A DNA stretch of 64,000 bases from an uncultured Ruminococcus sp. (GCA_947627275.1 CANQVK010000002.1:1-64000); one strand, 5' to 3'; counted from the first letter of the stretch, positions 51,908 through 63,336 are shown. Translations and numbers: made by a program. Notes: generated by a model from the sequence alone, not told the origin.

Positions 51908-52576
51908 TCAATCACCTACTACAGCGTCTGATGTTTCATTTTCTGTTGTGCCAATGAGGTATTCTACGCCGTTTTCGTCAAAGTTATACACATCGGTCAG
52001 CATTTTACCGCTTTCTGATGACTTATAAGTCTCGGTCTTTTTAACGGCTCTGAGTTTTTTATTTATCCATTGATACTCGATAGTTCGTTTTGTCAATTCG
52101 TCACTGCGATCTTCAATAAGCGTGTTGTCATCGCTTACAGTCATTACTCTGCCAACCGAGTTGAGTTCCGCATTTTCTGAAAAACTGTTTTCGGCAGGAA
52201 TGTAGCTGTAATAAGTACCATAATCCGAAGGAGCTTCATAGGGAATAAAAATATCTTCATAGCCGTCAAAGTCAAAGTCCGCAACAGATATTGCCTCAAC
52301 GTCGGGAGTGTAGTAATGATCGAGATATTTTACTGTTTCGCCGTCGATCAACAGTTCAATCCGAGTGCCGTTCAATGCGTATGTGAAAATTTTAGTATCG
52401 GCAGATTTAGTCTGAGTTTCCTGATTTTCTAACGCGACCTCGGAGTATTCTGCATCGGTATACATTACAAAATTTTCAGCTTTAACGTGTTCCTTAGTAT
52501 CTTCAGAACTTTCGCATGAGGTAAGAATAGCTGATAAAGTGATAAAAAAAACAGTCGGTATAATAATATTTTTCAT
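51908..52576 (-). CDS. Lipoprotein A, paralogue of the 54245-55276 product
   Basis: A 222-residue lipoprotein (lipobox SAILTSC, Cys about 21). The core ADFDFDGYEDIFIP, SDYGTYYSYIP and TIEYQW recurs as DYDFDGNYDLFVP, YNTYGKYLRFNP and TYKWQ in the lipoprotein two genes upstream. The DFDFDGxxD loop resembles FG-GAP/XAC2610-type calcium loops. Function is unknown; a periplasm-side sensor or adhesion role is possible. Its stop is one base before the hflX start, and its ATG directly abuts the hslO stop, so it is tightly coupled. Confidence 0.7.
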   Translation of the reverse strand: MKNIIIPTVFFITLSAILTSCESSEDTKEHVKAENFVMYTDAEYSEVALENQETQTKSADTKIFTYALNGTRIELLIDGETVKYLDHYYTPDVEAISVADFDFDGYEDIFIPYEAPSDYGTYYSYIPAENSFSENAELNSVGRVMTVSDDNTLIEDRSDELTKRTIEYQWINKKLRAVKKTETYKSSESGKMLTDVYNFDENGVEYLIGTTENETSDAVVGD

Positions 52577-53461
52577 TTATTCCTCTGTCGCTCCCTCTGC
52601 AAGCTCAGAAATTTCAGCAGGGGAGAAAATATATTTTTTTCCGCAGAAATGACAGGAAACTTCTGTGTCCTTTCCCTCGGCGGCAATAGACCTGAGTTCC
52701 TTCTGACCTATGCTAATAAGTATCTGTTCGGTACGCTGACGGCTGCAATCGCATTTATATACAGGGGTTGATCTATCCAGCTCGTTTGGTTCAAGTCCCT
52801 TTAAAAGCATATCCGAGATTTCCTCGGGAGTGACGCCGTCTGCCAAAAGCGCAGATACAGGACGCATTTGCGCAACATTTTTTTCGAGAGTATCAATACA
52901 CTTTTCATCTGCAAAGGGAAGAAGCTGAATAAGGAATCCTCCGGCAGATTTTACGGAAAGGTCGGTATCAACAAGAACTCCGAGTGCGCATACTGTAGGT
53001 ATCTGCTCGCTGGCGGCATAATAATTTGCCACATCCTCGGCAATTTCACCCGAAACAAGCGGAATAACGCCTACGTAAGGCTCTCGGAGACCCAGATCCT
53101 TTACAACGGAAAGCGTGCCGTTTTTTCCGACAGCGCCTGAAACGTCAAGTTTTCCCAAGTTGTTCAAAGGAAGTTCTACAACGGGGTTGTTCACGCAGCT
53201 TTTAACATTGCCCAAGGAATCGGAAACAGCAACAAGCTGACCGCATGGTCCGTCTCCGTCTATACGGAGAGTAATACTGCTTTCTTCTCCTTTTAGCATA
53301 TATCCCATAAGCGATGCCGCTATAGTCAGCCGCCCAAGCGCAGCCGTAACAACGGCTGAGGTTTTGTGAATTTTTTCTAATTCCGAGACAATATCCTTAG
53401 CGTCCAGAACAGCCGCAAAAGCTGATCCGTCGGCAGAAATCGCCCTGTATAAATTGCCCAT
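52577..53461 (-). CDS. hslO: Redox-regulated chaperone Hsp33
   Basis: A 294-residue Hsp33. The N-terminal domain (RAISADGSAFAAVLDAKDIV) is followed by the zinc motif CDC (about 237-239) and CHFC (about 270-273) near the C-terminus. Oxidation of the four cysteines releases zinc and activates holdase function. The length is normal. The start follows AAAGGAAC. It lies 12 bases after a methyltransferase gene in a five-gene minus-strand operon. Confidence 0.95.
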   Translation of the reverse strand: MGNLYRAISADGSAFAAVLDAKDIVSELEKIHKTSAVVTAALGRLTIAASLMGYMLKGEESSITLRIDGDGPCGQLVAVSDSLGNVKSCVNNPVVELPLNNLGKLDVSGAVGKNGTLSVVKDLGLREPYVGVIPLVSGEIAEDVANYYAASEQIPTVCALGVLVDTDLSVKSAGGFLIQLLPFADEKCIDTLEKNVAQMRPVSALLADGVTPEEISDMLLKGLEPNELDRSTPVYKCDCSRQRTEQILISIGQKELRSIAAEGKDTEVSCHFCGKKYIFSPAEISELAEGATEE

Positions 53462-53473
53462 ATATTGTTCCTT

Positions 53474-54241
53474 TCAATGAATCTGCCCGCTGTTTATACA
53501 GCGAGCCGCATAGACGATACGCTGAGAATCAGAAGCAGGGGATGCGAGCGTATCATCGCCGTATTTTCCCAATACTTCAAAACCGCATTCCTTTAGCAGC
53601 TTTTCTATATTTTCTTCGCTGTATGCAAATTCAGAAAAGCTGTCCGAGCTGCGGGAGTACATTCCGTTTTCTTCAAGCTCAAAAAATTCAAGGTTCATTT
53701 TCACCTCATCGGTTTCGGGGAGCAGTGTGTTTTCCCATACGCAGAAAACCCTGTCTGTCTCATAGGTGAAAGTATTGTCCGCAAGTATATTTCTGTGCTT
53801 GTAAAGAGTGTTCACATCGAAGATAAATAATGCGTCAGGCTCTGAAAACAACGCAACATTGATGAAAACTTTTTTAACATCTGAAAGGCTTTTCAAATGA
53901 TTTATGCTGTCAAGAGCGCAGACAGTCACGTCAACAGAGCCGTACAGATCAAGTCTGCGCATATCCTGACAAAGGTATTGAATGTTAAGCGAGCTTTCAA
54001 ACTTTTTATTCAAGGCTATGCCAAGCATTTCATCGGAATTATCCACGCCGATGACATCATAGCCCAATTTTGCCATTTCCTCGGCAATACTGCCTGTTCC
54101 GCAGGCAAGGTCGAGGAGAATATTTCCATCAGTCCTTTTAAAAAGCTTTATGATTCTGTGAAAATATTCAGCGCGTTTTTTGTAATCAATATTTGCCGTA
54201 AGGCTGTCGTAGTAACGTGCAAAAACGCTGTAACCGAGCAT
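53474..54241 (-). CDS. Class I SAM-dependent methyltransferase
   Basis: A 255-residue protein. YSVFARYYDSLT opens the fold; motif I is LLDLACGTGSIAEEMA (about 43-58) and the acidic loop is GVDNSDEML. VCALDSINHLKS is motif II-like. The substrate is unknown. No clear ribosome site precedes the ATG at 54241; the upstream lipoprotein stops three bases earlier, so translation is probably coupled. It is followed closely by hslO. Members of this family are often small-molecule or tRNA methylases. Confidence 0.85.
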   Translation of the reverse strand: MLGYSVFARYYDSLTANIDYKKRAEYFHRIIKLFKRTDGNILLDLACGTGSIAEEMAKLGYDVIGVDNSDEMLGIALNKKFESSLNIQYLCQDMRRLDLYGSVDVTVCALDSINHLKSLSDVKKVFINVALFSEPDALFIFDVNTLYKHRNILADNTFTYETDRVFCVWENTLLPETDEVKMNLEFFELEENGMYSRSSDSFSEFAYSEENIEKLLKECGFEVLGKYGDDTLASPASDSQRIVYAARCINSGQIH

Positions 54242-54244
54242 TGC

Positions 54245-55276
54245 TTATATAGTCCATTCGATCGGTATTTCTTCAACGCCGATAAACTGATTATTTTCAT
54301 CGTAGATGTGCTTTTCGCGCTTCACGATCTCCTCCGTGCCGCTTGTATACTCATAGTAATCAATGTAAACATCGTATGGATTCGCAGTATCAAGGAGGAA
54401 CTGTTTTTTCTTGCGTATAAGAGTAAGCTGCTTTTCGCCTGTTTCCTCATTGATCGTCTGCCACTTGTAAGTTTTCTCCTCATATTCAGTTCCGTTTGTT
54501 TTTACTGTTGCCGTAAGCGTGCCGTCGTCGGAAGCCGTGAGCGCCGAAGTGGAAATATCGCCAATAGCAGACCATTCTTCAAACAAGCTCGTTTCGGGAT
54601 TGAAACGGAGATACTTTCCATAAGTATTATAATCATCGCTTGACTGAGGTACAAACAAGTCATAATTACCGTCAAAGTCATAATCGTTTATGTTAAGGAG
54701 AACGGAAGGGTCGGTATTTCCGTTGGCATAGGCATTAAGCATGAATTCCGTAGAGACCTGTATATTTTGCACGGGTTCGCCCTTATAGGTCACAGAGATG
54801 GTGTTCTCGCCTACACGACAGGTCATATCGTCTCTTACAACAACTGCCGGATTTTCAGAATCGGGAATAGTTGTTATGTGAGGCTCAGTGGCAGCTACTG
54901 TAGTTGTGACAACAGCTGTAGTAACAGTAGGGGCATTTGTTCCGGCAGGTCTTTGAGTGTTGTTATTTGGACGGGAGGGGACACGAACCGTGCCTCTGCT
55001 CGGAGCGACAGTCCTTTTGGCAGCGGTAACTACGCCTGTTCTTTTTATGAGATTTACTGCTCCTGTTTTAACAGTCGTTACGCCTGACTGGAGCTCGCCT
55101 GACACGGTCGTTACTGCTGCCGAAGGAGTTTCTGCGGAATCCGGATCGCCTTCTTCGGAGGTCGTTTTTTCGATTTCAAAGGGCTTGATGTCGCTGTCAA
55201 CATCAACAGAGTCAACACGTCCGCAGCCCGAAAGAGCCGCCATGCACAATGCTAAAAGAATTGCCGTTTTTTTCAT
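54245..55276 (-). CDS. Lipoprotein B, paralogue of the 51908-52576 product
   Basis: A 343-residue lipoprotein (lipobox MAALSGC, Cys about 18). A long Thr/Val-rich low-complexity linker (about 50-145) precedes a domain (about 150-343) homologous to lipoprotein A: DYDFDGNYDLFVP, DDYNTYGKYLRFNP, EEKTYKWQ. The linker would hold the domain away from the membrane or through the wall. The start follows AGAGGTG. It is first in the operon with the methyltransferase, hslO, lipoprotein A and hflX. The function is not known. Confidence 0.7.
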   Translation of the reverse strand: MKKTAILLALCMAALSGCGRVDSVDVDSDIKPFEIEKTTSEEGDPDSAETPSAAVTTVSGELQSGVTTVKTGAVNLIKRTGVVTAAKRTVAPSRGTVRVPSRPNNNTQRPAGTNAPTVTTAVVTTTVAATEPHITTIPDSENPAVVVRDDMTCRVGENTISVTYKGEPVQNIQVSTEFMLNAYANGNTDPSVLLNINDYDFDGNYDLFVPQSSDDYNTYGKYLRFNPETSLFEEWSAIGDISTSALTASDDGTLTATVKTNGTEYEEKTYKWQTINEETGEKQLTLIRKKKQFLLDTANPYDVYIDYYEYTSGTEEIVKREKHIYDENNQFIGVEEIPIEWTI

Positions 55277-55342
55277 AATTACACCTCTTAAAATATTTTG
55301 TCTCCTGAATGCAGTCGGTTCAAATTACCGGCTGTATATGTC

Positions 55343-58099
55343 TTATTGATTATTTTCCTTGAGTTTGCAGCACTTTTTGTACTTTTTTCCGCTTCCGCAG
55401 GGGCAGGGATCATTGTCGCCGATCTTTTTGGAAGTTGCTTGTTCAGAGAAGCTTCCGTCTCCTGCGCCGGCATTGGGCGCATCGGGCTTAGCGACCTGTT
55501 CTCTCTCGGGAGCTTCGTTCTTTCTCAGTTTAACAGTCAGCAGCGCACGAACCGTATCTTCTCGAATGGACTCGACCATAGCGTCAAACATCTCGAAGCC
55601 CTCATAGCGATACTCGATAACCGGATTCTTCTGACCGTATGAACGGAGACCGATACCCTTTTTCAGTTCTTCCATATCGTCGATATGCGACATCCACTTT
55701 GTGTCAACGACCTTAAGAAGAATAACGCGCTCAACTTCACGGATCACCTCGCTGCCGTATTCATCTTCCTTAGCCTGATATATTTCTCCGCATTTTTCAT
55801 TGAGAGCGTTAGTTATCTCCTCACGGGTAACTGTTTTCAGTTCTTCCTCGGTAAAATCAAGATCCTCTTCACTGATAAGCCAGCCGAGGAAATATTCTTT
55901 CAAGCCGACCATGTTCCAGTTTTCCCGTTCGTCCTCGTCCGAGAGATAGATGTTTACCGTTGCGGAAATAAGCTCCTCCATCATCTTAAGAATATCCTTG
56001 TGGAGATCCTCGCCGTCGAGCACCTGCGAACGCTGCTTGTAAATGATCTCACGCTGAGTGTTCATAACATCGTCGTAATTAAGGACGTTTTTACGTATAC
56101 TGAAGTTGCGTCCCTCTACCTTTTTCTGAGACGACTCGATAATACGCGTAAGAGCCTTGCTCTCGATAGGCATAGTTTCCTCAACGTTAAACATTTTCAT
56201 CATATTTTCAAGGCGGTCGCCTGCGAAGATACGCATAAGATCGTCCTCTATGGAGAGGAAGAAGCAGCTTTCGCCCTCGTCGCCCTGACGTCCCGAACGA
56301 CCTCTGAGCTGGTTGTCGATACGTCTTGATTCGTGACGTTCTGTACCGAGAATGAAAAGACCGCCGACCTCGCGTACCTTTTCAGCTTTTTCCTTTACCT
56401 CAATATTATACTTATTGTAAAGTTCCTGATAAAGCTTTCTCGCTGCGAGTATCTGCTCGTTATCGGTATCTGCAAATCCTATCGCCTCAGAAATTATCTC
56501 CTCGGGTATTTCGCGCTTTCTGAGTTCTGCACGAGCAAGAAATTCAGCGTTACCGCCCAGCATAATATCAGTACCACGACCAGCCATATTGGTAGCTATA
56601 GTAACCGCACCGTATTTACCTGCCTGCGCAACGATCTCGGCTTCTTTTGCGTGATGCTTTGCGTTGAGTACCTCGTGCTTAACGCCCTTGCGTTTGAGCA
56701 TAGCCGAGAGAAGCTCGGATTTTTCAATGGAAACAGTACCTACAAGGATAGGCTGACCCTTGTCATGGCATTCGATTATCTTGTCGATAATAGCGGAATA
56801 CTTGCCTTTTTCCGTTGTATAGACCTGATCGTTGTGGTCGATACGGATAACGGGCTTGTTAGTTGGTATAGCGATAACGTCGAGCTTATAGATCTCCTTG
56901 AATTCGTCCTCTTCAGTCATAGCGGTACCCGTCATACCCGAAAGCTTATTGTAAAGACGGAAGAAATTCTGGAAAGTGATCGTAGCGAGGGTTTTCGATT
57001 CGCTTTTTATCTTAACGCCCTCTTTTGCTTCGATAGCCTGATGCAGACCGTCGTTGAAACGGCGTCCGAGCATAAGACGACCTGTAAATTCATCAACAAT
57101 GATGATCTCGCCGTCCTGAACAACGTAATCTATTTCGTTCTTCATGATGCCGTTAGCCTTGATAGCTTGATTTATATGGTGGAGGAGGGTCATATTGTCG
57201 GGATCCATAAGGTTTTCGACACGGAAAACCTCCTCAGCCTTCTTAACTCCTCGCTGAGTGATAGTAGCGGTCTTAGCTTTTTCGTCAATGATATAATCAG
57301 CAGTTTCATTGATAGCGTCCTGATCTGCCTTGTCATCCATTTCGACAACGGTAGTGGGCGTGAGCGTTTTTGCAAATCGGTCGGCAATAGCGTATAGATC
57401 GGTGGATTTATCGCCCTTTCCGGAAATGATAAGAGGCGTGCGGGCTTCGTCGATAAGGATAGAATCCACCTCGTCCACGATAGCGAAATTAGGCTCTCGC
57501 TGAACGCGCTGTTCCTTGTGCGTTACCATGTTGTCACGGAGGTAATCGAATCCAAGCTCATTATTTGTAGCGTATGTAACATCGCAGTTGTAAGCGGCGC
57601 GTCTTTCATCGTTGTTGAGACCGTGAAGAATACAGCCAACGGTAAGTCCGAGCCAGCGAAGGACCTTGCCCATTTCCTCCGCCTGAGTTTTAGCAAGGTA
57701 ATCGTTTACTGTGACGATGTGAACGCCCTTTCCCGAAAGAGCGTTCAGGTAGGAGGCAACGCAGGCAACGAGAGTTTTACCTTCACCTGTTTTCATTTCG
57801 GCAATGCGTCCCTGATGAAGAACGATAGCGCCGATTATCTGTACGGGGTAGGGTTTCTTTTCGAGAACACGCCAAGCGCCCTCACGCACCGTTGCAAGAG
57901 CCTCCGGGAGAATATCGTCAAGAGTTTCTCCCGATTCAAGTCTGTCTTTGAATTCAGGAGTTTTTGCTTTCAGTTCTGCATCCGAAAGCTGAGAGTATTC
58001 ATCCTCAAGCTCAAGAACCTTATTTTTAATAGGCTCAATACGCTTTAGCTCTCTGTTTGAGTAAGCGTTTGCACCGAAGATATTTTTAAAAAGTCCCAT
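55343..58099 (-). CDS. secA: Preprotein translocase ATPase SecA
   Basis: A 918-residue SecA. Walker [53 protein letters not shown] (split here only for description) and the C-terminal zinc SEC-C motif [15 protein letters not shown] are all intact. SecA drives proteins through SecYEG, and here it must export the dockerin enzymes, lipoproteins and sortase substrates of the region. The ATG follows AAGGCGG. It is a single gene, with a moderate CAGTCGGT/ACCGGCTG hairpin after it. Long antisense frames within it are shadows. Confidence 0.97.
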   Translation of the reverse strand: MGLFKNIFGANAYSNRELKRIEPIKNKVLELEDEYSQLSDAELKAKTPEFKDRLESGETLDDILPEALATVREGAWRVLEKKPYPVQIIGAIVLHQGRIAEMKTGEGKTLVACVASYLNALSGKGVHIVTVNDYLAKTQAEEMGKVLRWLGLTVGCILHGLNNDERRAAYNCDVTYATNNELGFDYLRDNMVTHKEQRVQREPNFAIVDEVDSILIDEARTPLIISGKGDKSTDLYAIADRFAKTLTPTTVVEMDDKADQDAINETADYIIDEKAKTATITQRGVKKAEEVFRVENLMDPDNMTLLHHINQAIKANGIMKNEIDYVVQDGEIIIVDEFTGRLMLGRRFNDGLHQAIEAKEGVKIKSESKTLATITFQNFFRLYNKLSGMTGTAMTEEDEFKEIYKLDVIAIPTNKPVIRIDHNDQVYTTEKGKYSAIIDKIIECHDKGQPILVGTVSIEKSELLSAMLKRKGVKHEVLNAKHHAKEAEIVAQAGKYGAVTIATNMAGRGTDIMLGGNAEFLARAELRKREIPEEIISEAIGFADTDNEQILAARKLYQELYNKYNIEVKEKAEKVREVGGLFILGTERHESRRIDNQLRGRSGRQGDEGESCFFLSIEDDLMRIFAGDRLENMMKMFNVEETMPIESKALTRIIESSQKKVEGRNFSIRKNVLNYDDVMNTQREIIYKQRSQVLDGEDLHKDILKMMEELISATVNIYLSDEDERENWNMVGLKEYFLGWLISEEDLDFTEEELKTVTREEITNALNEKCGEIYQAKEDEYGSEVIREVERVILLKVVDTKWMSHIDDMEELKKGIGLRSYGQKNPVIEYRYEGFEMFDAMVESIREDTVRALLTVKLRKNEAPEREQVAKPDAPNAGAGDGSFSEQATSKKIGDNDPCPCGSGKKYKKCCKLKENNQ

Positions 58100-58216
58100 T
58101 TGTCTGTTTACCGCCTTTATTTAAATATAGTTATACATATTATATATTGTACTACATTTTTGATTTTTTGTCAATACCCGATTTATTGATTTTATATGTT
58201 TTCAATAATTTTCAAA

Positions 58217-58242
58217 AAACGCTCCTGAAATAGGAGCGTTTA
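58217..58242 (-). terminator. Terminator after the SUFU-domain gene
   Basis: AAACGCTCCT and AGGAGCGTTT pair around GAAAT. On the minus strand a T-rich tract follows, consistent with ending the HAD-214aa-SUFU operon. Confidence 0.75.
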
Positions 58243-58248
58243 CGTGAT

Positions 58249-59385
58249 TCAGACGTTCTGTTTTTTAAATTCCATATAATTTTTGTCTATAAATCTGCTC
58301 ATGGCTTTATAGTATTCTTCATCATACGGAACGAAAAGATACGCTTCATTGCCGAATTCCTCGCAATCGTATTTTTCTTCTCCGAAATATTTCAGTGCCA
58401 TTTCATCAACATCTCCGGGATAGCACGGTTCGTCGTCTCCATGATAGAAGTCATAATAATACTCGGCAAAGCTTTGTCCTTCCTCGGTAAGAATATCCAT
58501 GGTAAGTTCTCCGCCAAGGGAATTGATGATAAATCGGCGAATGTCGTATTTGCCATTACGAAGAAGCGGAAGCTCGTCCGCAAAAAATTCCGCAAAATCA
58601 TCGCAGAGCATGTCATGTTCCATAGCCCAGCGGAAAAATGCGGCAATATGATTAGCACCGCATATATCGGGCAGATCAAGTTCTTTTTCGTCTATCTTGC
58701 ACGAATGGTCGTCAACCCGGTCAATGATGTTTCCGAAATCGTCCGGAACAGCAGGGGAGCGGTCGATATCTACGACATAACTGAATTCGCCGTTCAGTTC
58801 CCCGAGAAGTGCGGATGCGCCGTTCTTGTTCTTGAAATCTATCTCGCTGCTGTAGATCGGGATTATCTGATAAAAGTTGACTTCTTCGTCATCGGATAGC
58901 TTACATACGCAGGATTCGTTGCCAAAGGGAGGATTTGTCAGAATAACGCCGCTGAAATCGGTATTCGGAGCGAAGCTTGAACAGTAATCAACCGTATGTC
59001 CCCAGCCGAGCCATGCGTTTTCTTCAATGGGAAGTCTTGAAAGAAGCTTTATGAGATGGAGCGGCCAATATCGCTCGATGTCGTCGCTGTCAAGCTTCCA
59101 GCTCGGCGGCAGACTGATTGCAAGCTCGGCTCTTGTGAGCTTTTGGTCGCTGAGCGACTCGGGAACATTCATTTCATGCGCTCCCATGCCTGCGGTGACG
59201 AGCGTCAGATGTCTCCGTTCAACGGACGGAGGAATGACATAAATATTTAATTTTATATCGTCGGTATCTTTTTCCTGATAGTAGTTTTCGATCTGCCCGA
59301 AATATTTTTCGATATGCTCCTCAATTTTTGCAAGCTGTTCTTCGGTATAAAGTTCGGGGGTCTTTTTCTTTGATTTTCGTGCCAT
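58249..59385 (-). CDS. Suppressor-of-fused (SUFU) domain protein
   Basis: A 378-residue acidic protein. Residues about 20-190 follow the bacterial SUFU pattern: HLTLVTAGMGAHEMNVPE, RAELAISLPPSWK, and WGHTV with a following NPPFGN. The C-terminal half (about 190-378) is very acidic and unrecognised. Bacterial SUFU proteins are often immunity proteins of polymorphic toxin systems or are of unknown role; no toxin gene is near. It begins three bases after a gene for a 211-residue unknown, in an operon with a HAD phosphatase. An immunity function is only a guess from family. Confidence 0.72.
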   Translation of the reverse strand: MARKSKKKTPELYTEEQLAKIEEHIEKYFGQIENYYQEKDTDDIKLNIYVIPPSVERRHLTLVTAGMGAHEMNVPESLSDQKLTRAELAISLPPSWKLDSDDIERYWPLHLIKLLSRLPIEENAWLGWGHTVDYCSSFAPNTDFSGVILTNPPFGNESCVCKLSDDEEVNFYQIIPIYSSEIDFKNKNGASALLGELNGEFSYVVDIDRSPAVPDDFGNIIDRVDDHSCKIDEKELDLPDICGANHIAAFFRWAMEHDMLCDDFAEFFADELPLLRNGKYDIRRFIINSLGGELTMDILTEEGQSFAEYYYDFYHGDDEPCYPGDVDEMALKYFGEEKYDCEEFGNEAYLFVPYDEEYYKAMSRFIDKNYMEFKKQNV

Positions 59386-59387
59386 AA

Positions 59388-60023
59388 TTAACCTCTTGAT
59401 AATAATTTTTCGAGTAATTCGTTTGTTCTTCTGGTTTCTTTTATAAGCTGACGTAAAAGCTCCGCAGTATCGTTCGAGCCGACAGAGGAGAATTGTTCGC
59501 TTTCGTGGGATTCAAAAGTCTGCGTTTTCGAAGATACAGTCTCTCCTGATATATTTTTCAGAAAATTCTCACGCATGGAACAGATCAGCTTGTAATCCGT
59601 TCCGAAATTATTCAGCGCGCGCTGTACTCTGGAGCATGAGGTATAAAACAAATACATAAAATTATCATAAGCATTCAGAAACACCATGCAGTCGCTTTTA
59701 TTGAACTCCATTTCGGGAAAATCCGAAATATATACCGTCCGCAGGCTCTTCATTGCGGCAAGCCAGTTTTCCGCATCGGTACTGAATCTGCCGGCTCTGC
59801 GGAGAATAATTTCAGCCTTTTTGCGGCATTCCTCCTCGGAGTCGGGCTTAGTGTCCATAGCCCATACAATAAGGGCGTCGTTGATATTATTCCACAGAGA
59901 TGGGATAAGAATTATATTGGGATTAAGGGAATGATTGCCGAAATCGGTGTTTTCTATAATAGCCGTTAATCTCTCGGAATGTTCAACGATATTTTTGATA
60001 AAAGAATCGGAATCGTAAGCCAT
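59388..60023 (-). CDS. Hypothetical protein, 211 residues, helical
   Basis: I do not recognise the family. It has no signal peptide or membrane segment, is predicted largely helical, and ends in a Ser-rich stretch and a short coiled-coil (TAELLRQLIKETRRTNELLE). The C-terminal coil may mediate oligomerisation. ATG 60023 has GAGGTGA upstream and is next to the HAD gene stop; the SUFU gene follows three bases later. The trio HAD-unknown-SUFU seems a real operon. Confidence 0.7.
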   Translation of the reverse strand: MAYDSDSFIKNIVEHSERLTAIIENTDFGNHSLNPNIILIPSLWNNINDALIVWAMDTKPDSEEECRKKAEIILRRAGRFSTDAENWLAAMKSLRTVYISDFPEMEFNKSDCMVFLNAYDNFMYLFYTSCSRVQRALNNFGTDYKLICSMRENFLKNISGETVSSKTQTFESHESEQFSSVGSNDTAELLRQLIKETRRTNELLEKLLSRG

Positions 60024-60028
60024 CGCGA

Positions 60029-60670
60029 TCACCTCAAAATAATTTCTGTAATATCGTGGGCTTCCTCTGCAATAAAGTCCGCCCCTTCTGCTTCAAGTTC
60101 TTCACGGCTGCGGAATCCCCATATACAGCCGATAGAAATAAGACCCGAGTTTTTTGCTGTTTGTATATCAACGTTGCTGTCGCCTATCATGAATACTTTA
60201 TTATCCTTTGGAAGTTCACCAAGTATTTCACGAATTATAGCAGGATCAGGCTTTTTCGGGCGTTCATCGCAGCCGCCGAGTACCTTGTAAAACTCTGTCT
60301 GCGGCAGCAAACTTTTAACGACCTGTCTTGCCACGTCCTGCGGCTTATTGGTTGCAACTGCTATTTTTACGCCGTTTTCGTTAAGCTTTTCGATCGCGGC
60401 TTTTATTCCGGGATAAAGCTTTGTATTGTCGAGATAGTGCGTACCGTAATACGCACGAAAAAGCCCGTGGAGCTTTTCAGCTTCGGACTTTCGGGATTCG
60501 GGCAGCGCACGGATGCAAAGCTTCTGAGCGCCGTTTCCGACCATTTGCTTGTAGCTTTCTGTGGAATGCTCGGGACATCCGAGCTGTTTAAGACCATGAT
60601 TCACAGCATCAGCAAGGTCTTGTATGGTATCGGCTATAGTGCCGTCCAAATCGAAAATTGCGGTTATCAT
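60029..60670 (-). CDS. HAD-superfamily phosphatase, phosphoglycolate phosphatase-like
   Basis: A 213-residue HAD hydrolase with motif I FDLDGTIADT (6-15), motif II AVATNKP, motif III KKPDP and motif IV GDSNVDIQTA. The cap insertion after motif I is alpha-helical (C1 type), as in Gph. It hydrolyses a small phosphate ester; phosphoglycolate is the family default and unproved here. The ATG follows AAGGAG. The stop overlaps the ribosome site of the next gene. Confidence 0.88.
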   Translation of the reverse strand: MITAIFDLDGTIADTIQDLADAVNHGLKQLGCPEHSTESYKQMVGNGAQKLCIRALPESRKSEAEKLHGLFRAYYGTHYLDNTKLYPGIKAAIEKLNENGVKIAVATNKPQDVARQVVKSLLPQTEFYKVLGGCDERPKKPDPAIIREILGELPKDNKVFMIGDSNVDIQTAKNSGLISIGCIWGFRSREELEAEGADFIAEEAHDITEIILR

Positions 60671-60707
60671 ATGATCTCCTTCTTGTAGAAATTAATTATA
60701 AGCACGG

Positions 60708-61853
<1,146 letters not shown>

Positions 61854-61857
61854 TCAT

Positions 61858-61940
61858 ACTTTACTCTATTGCAAATCCAAATAAAAATGATGAATAAAAT
61901 TTTCGTCATTGTTTGAATTTGCAATAGAGGGAAGTCTAAA
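61858..61940. repeat. Palindromic element upstream of tgt
   Basis: TTTACTCTATTGCAAATCCAA and the inverse TTTGAATTTGCAATAGAG flank an AATGATG..CATT core. It belongs to the ACTC..CTATTGCAA family and fills the spacer between the PAS gene and tgt. Confidence 0.6.
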
Positions 61941-61985
61941 TATGTAATAAAAATAATTCCCCACAAGATAATGAATCATGTAATA

Positions 61986-62369
61986 TTAAATATTAACATA
62001 GGGAGTGACAGTTTCAGAGCTACGATACTCATGCTTTTCATAATAGCCTATAAGCTTACTGTTTTCGTCACGGAGCGCTGTCATGTAAACGTCTTTATTT
62101 TCTTTGGCGTTATGAAAAGTGAACATACGGTTATTTTCGGCAGACTTTCCGAACCATTCAAGTACGGCTTTTATTTTATTATTAGAGTCGGAGCTGTGGC
62201 AGTCCAAAAGCGATTTCCCTATAAGCGCCGCGCCGCCTCTTTTTTCGTATCGTGAAATTGCCGTTGGATTCATGTAAATTATTTTATGGGACGTATCGCA
62301 TACCACAACGGGTGCAATGTCCGAATCTATAATACTTTTAAAAAATACTGATATATCCGTAAAGATCAT
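61986..62369 (-). CDS. Single PAS-domain protein
   Basis: A 127-residue protein consisting of one PAS domain: PVVVCDTSHKIIYMNPTAISRY, then GKSLLDCHSSDSNNKI, whose DCH and following Ser/Asn resemble PAS domains attached to DUF438 proteins, and a C-terminal YYEKHEY strand. There is no output domain. The ATG overlaps the stop of the binding-protein gene (ATGA). It may bind haem or a small ligand and act on a partner; the conserved Cys-His is a candidate ligand. It is the last gene of a four-gene operon. Confidence 0.7.
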   Translation of the reverse strand: MIFTDISVFFKSIIDSDIAPVVVCDTSHKIIYMNPTAISRYEKRGGAALIGKSLLDCHSSDSNNKIKAVLEWFGKSAENNRMFTFHNAKENKDVYMTALRDENSKLIGYYEKHEYRSSETVTPYVNI

Positions 62370-63334
62370 TCCTTTTCAGCAGGCATTGGAATATAGCCTG
62401 TTTCTTCGATTATGCGCTGTCCCTCACCGGACAGCATCCATTCTGTAAACGGCTTGATATTGGGGTTTTCGTTAGACTTGTCGTATACCGCATAAAAATT
62501 GCTGACTATCGGATAACTGCCATCCGCAATGTTGTCCTTATCAGGGTAAACGCCGTTCAGCGAGATCATTTTAACGTTTCCATGCTCAACGACATCCTCA
62601 ACATAATAGCGGAATGAAAAACCTATCGGACTGCCGATAAATCCGAATGGATTTTTCTTTATTTCTGTATCTTTCATAAAGGAAAGCATAGCCGTCTGAC
62701 TTCCGCTGCCCGTATTTCTTGTCAGTGGATTTATAAGCAGATTTTCTCCGCCAAGCTGTGACCAATTGTTATATTCGCCGCTGTAGATCCTTTTTATTTG
62801 GTCAACTGAAAGGTCGTCAACGGGATTTTCGCCGTTTACAAGAAAAACAAACGCTTCACAGCCAATAGGCACAAGTTCCAGTTCTACGCCGTTGTCGGCA
62901 GCATATTGAAGCTGTTCCTCCGAGGGCTCGGCGCATATTATAATATCGGAATCTCCGTCAACAACGGCTTTATAGGCTGCACGGGTATTCCTCATCTGAA
63001 GTTTGCTTTCCGCCGAAAAATCAGTACCGTCAAAGCTGACGGCATCTTCGGGATAAACAGCGTTTACAAACGCAGAGCATATCGGATAGAGCGCCGCAGC
63101 GCCGTCAATAACGGGAAGCTCGTCCGTCAACTGAAATTCTGATTTTACATCAACTATCTCGGAAGCGTCGTCAAACGGCAGATAACGGTCAAGCTCAATG
63201 GACTTTGCCTGCATTCCCGAACTCTGATCCGGCAGGCACGGCTTAGTGCAGAGTTCGTATATAGCTGTATCGAACGCCGCAAAGCCAAGCAATACTGCCG
63301 CTAAGGCTGCGATCTGTTTTGTCAGCTTATTCAT
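62366..63334 (-). CDS. PstS-like periplasmic binding protein, orphan
   Basis: A 322-residue protein. One N-terminal membrane anchor (about 8-28, no lipobox) precedes a PBP-like phosphate-binding fold: DELPVIDGAAALYPI, EAFVFLVNGENPVDDLS, QIKRIYSGEYNNWSQLGG and the anion loop RNTGSGSQTA. This is the PstS pattern. No pstC, pstA, pstB or phoU is seen. The start follows GGGAGG. The protein is upstream of a PAS protein and downstream of two tiny membrane proteins, so a sensing role rather than import is plausible (inference). Confidence 0.75.
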   Translation of the reverse strand: MNKLTKQIAALAAVLLGFAAFDTAIYELCTKPCLPDQSSGMQAKSIELDRYLPFDDASEIVDVKSEFQLTDELPVIDGAAALYPICSAFVNAVYPEDAVSFDGTDFSAESKLQMRNTRAAYKAVVDGDSDIIICAEPSEEQLQYAADNGVELELVPIGCEAFVFLVNGENPVDDLSVDQIKRIYSGEYNNWSQLGGENLLINPLTRNTGSGSQTAMLSFMKDTEIKKNPFGFIGSPIGFSFRYYVEDVVEHGNVKMISLNGVYPDKDNIADGSYPIVSNFYAVYDKSNENPNIKPFTEWMLSGEGQRIIEETGYIPMPAEKE

Positions 63335-63336
63335 AC

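Noticed and set aside
55685-58048. Long antisense frames of 176-354 codons across secA
   Set aside because: They mirror the codon pattern of secA, have no ribosome sites and resemble no protein.
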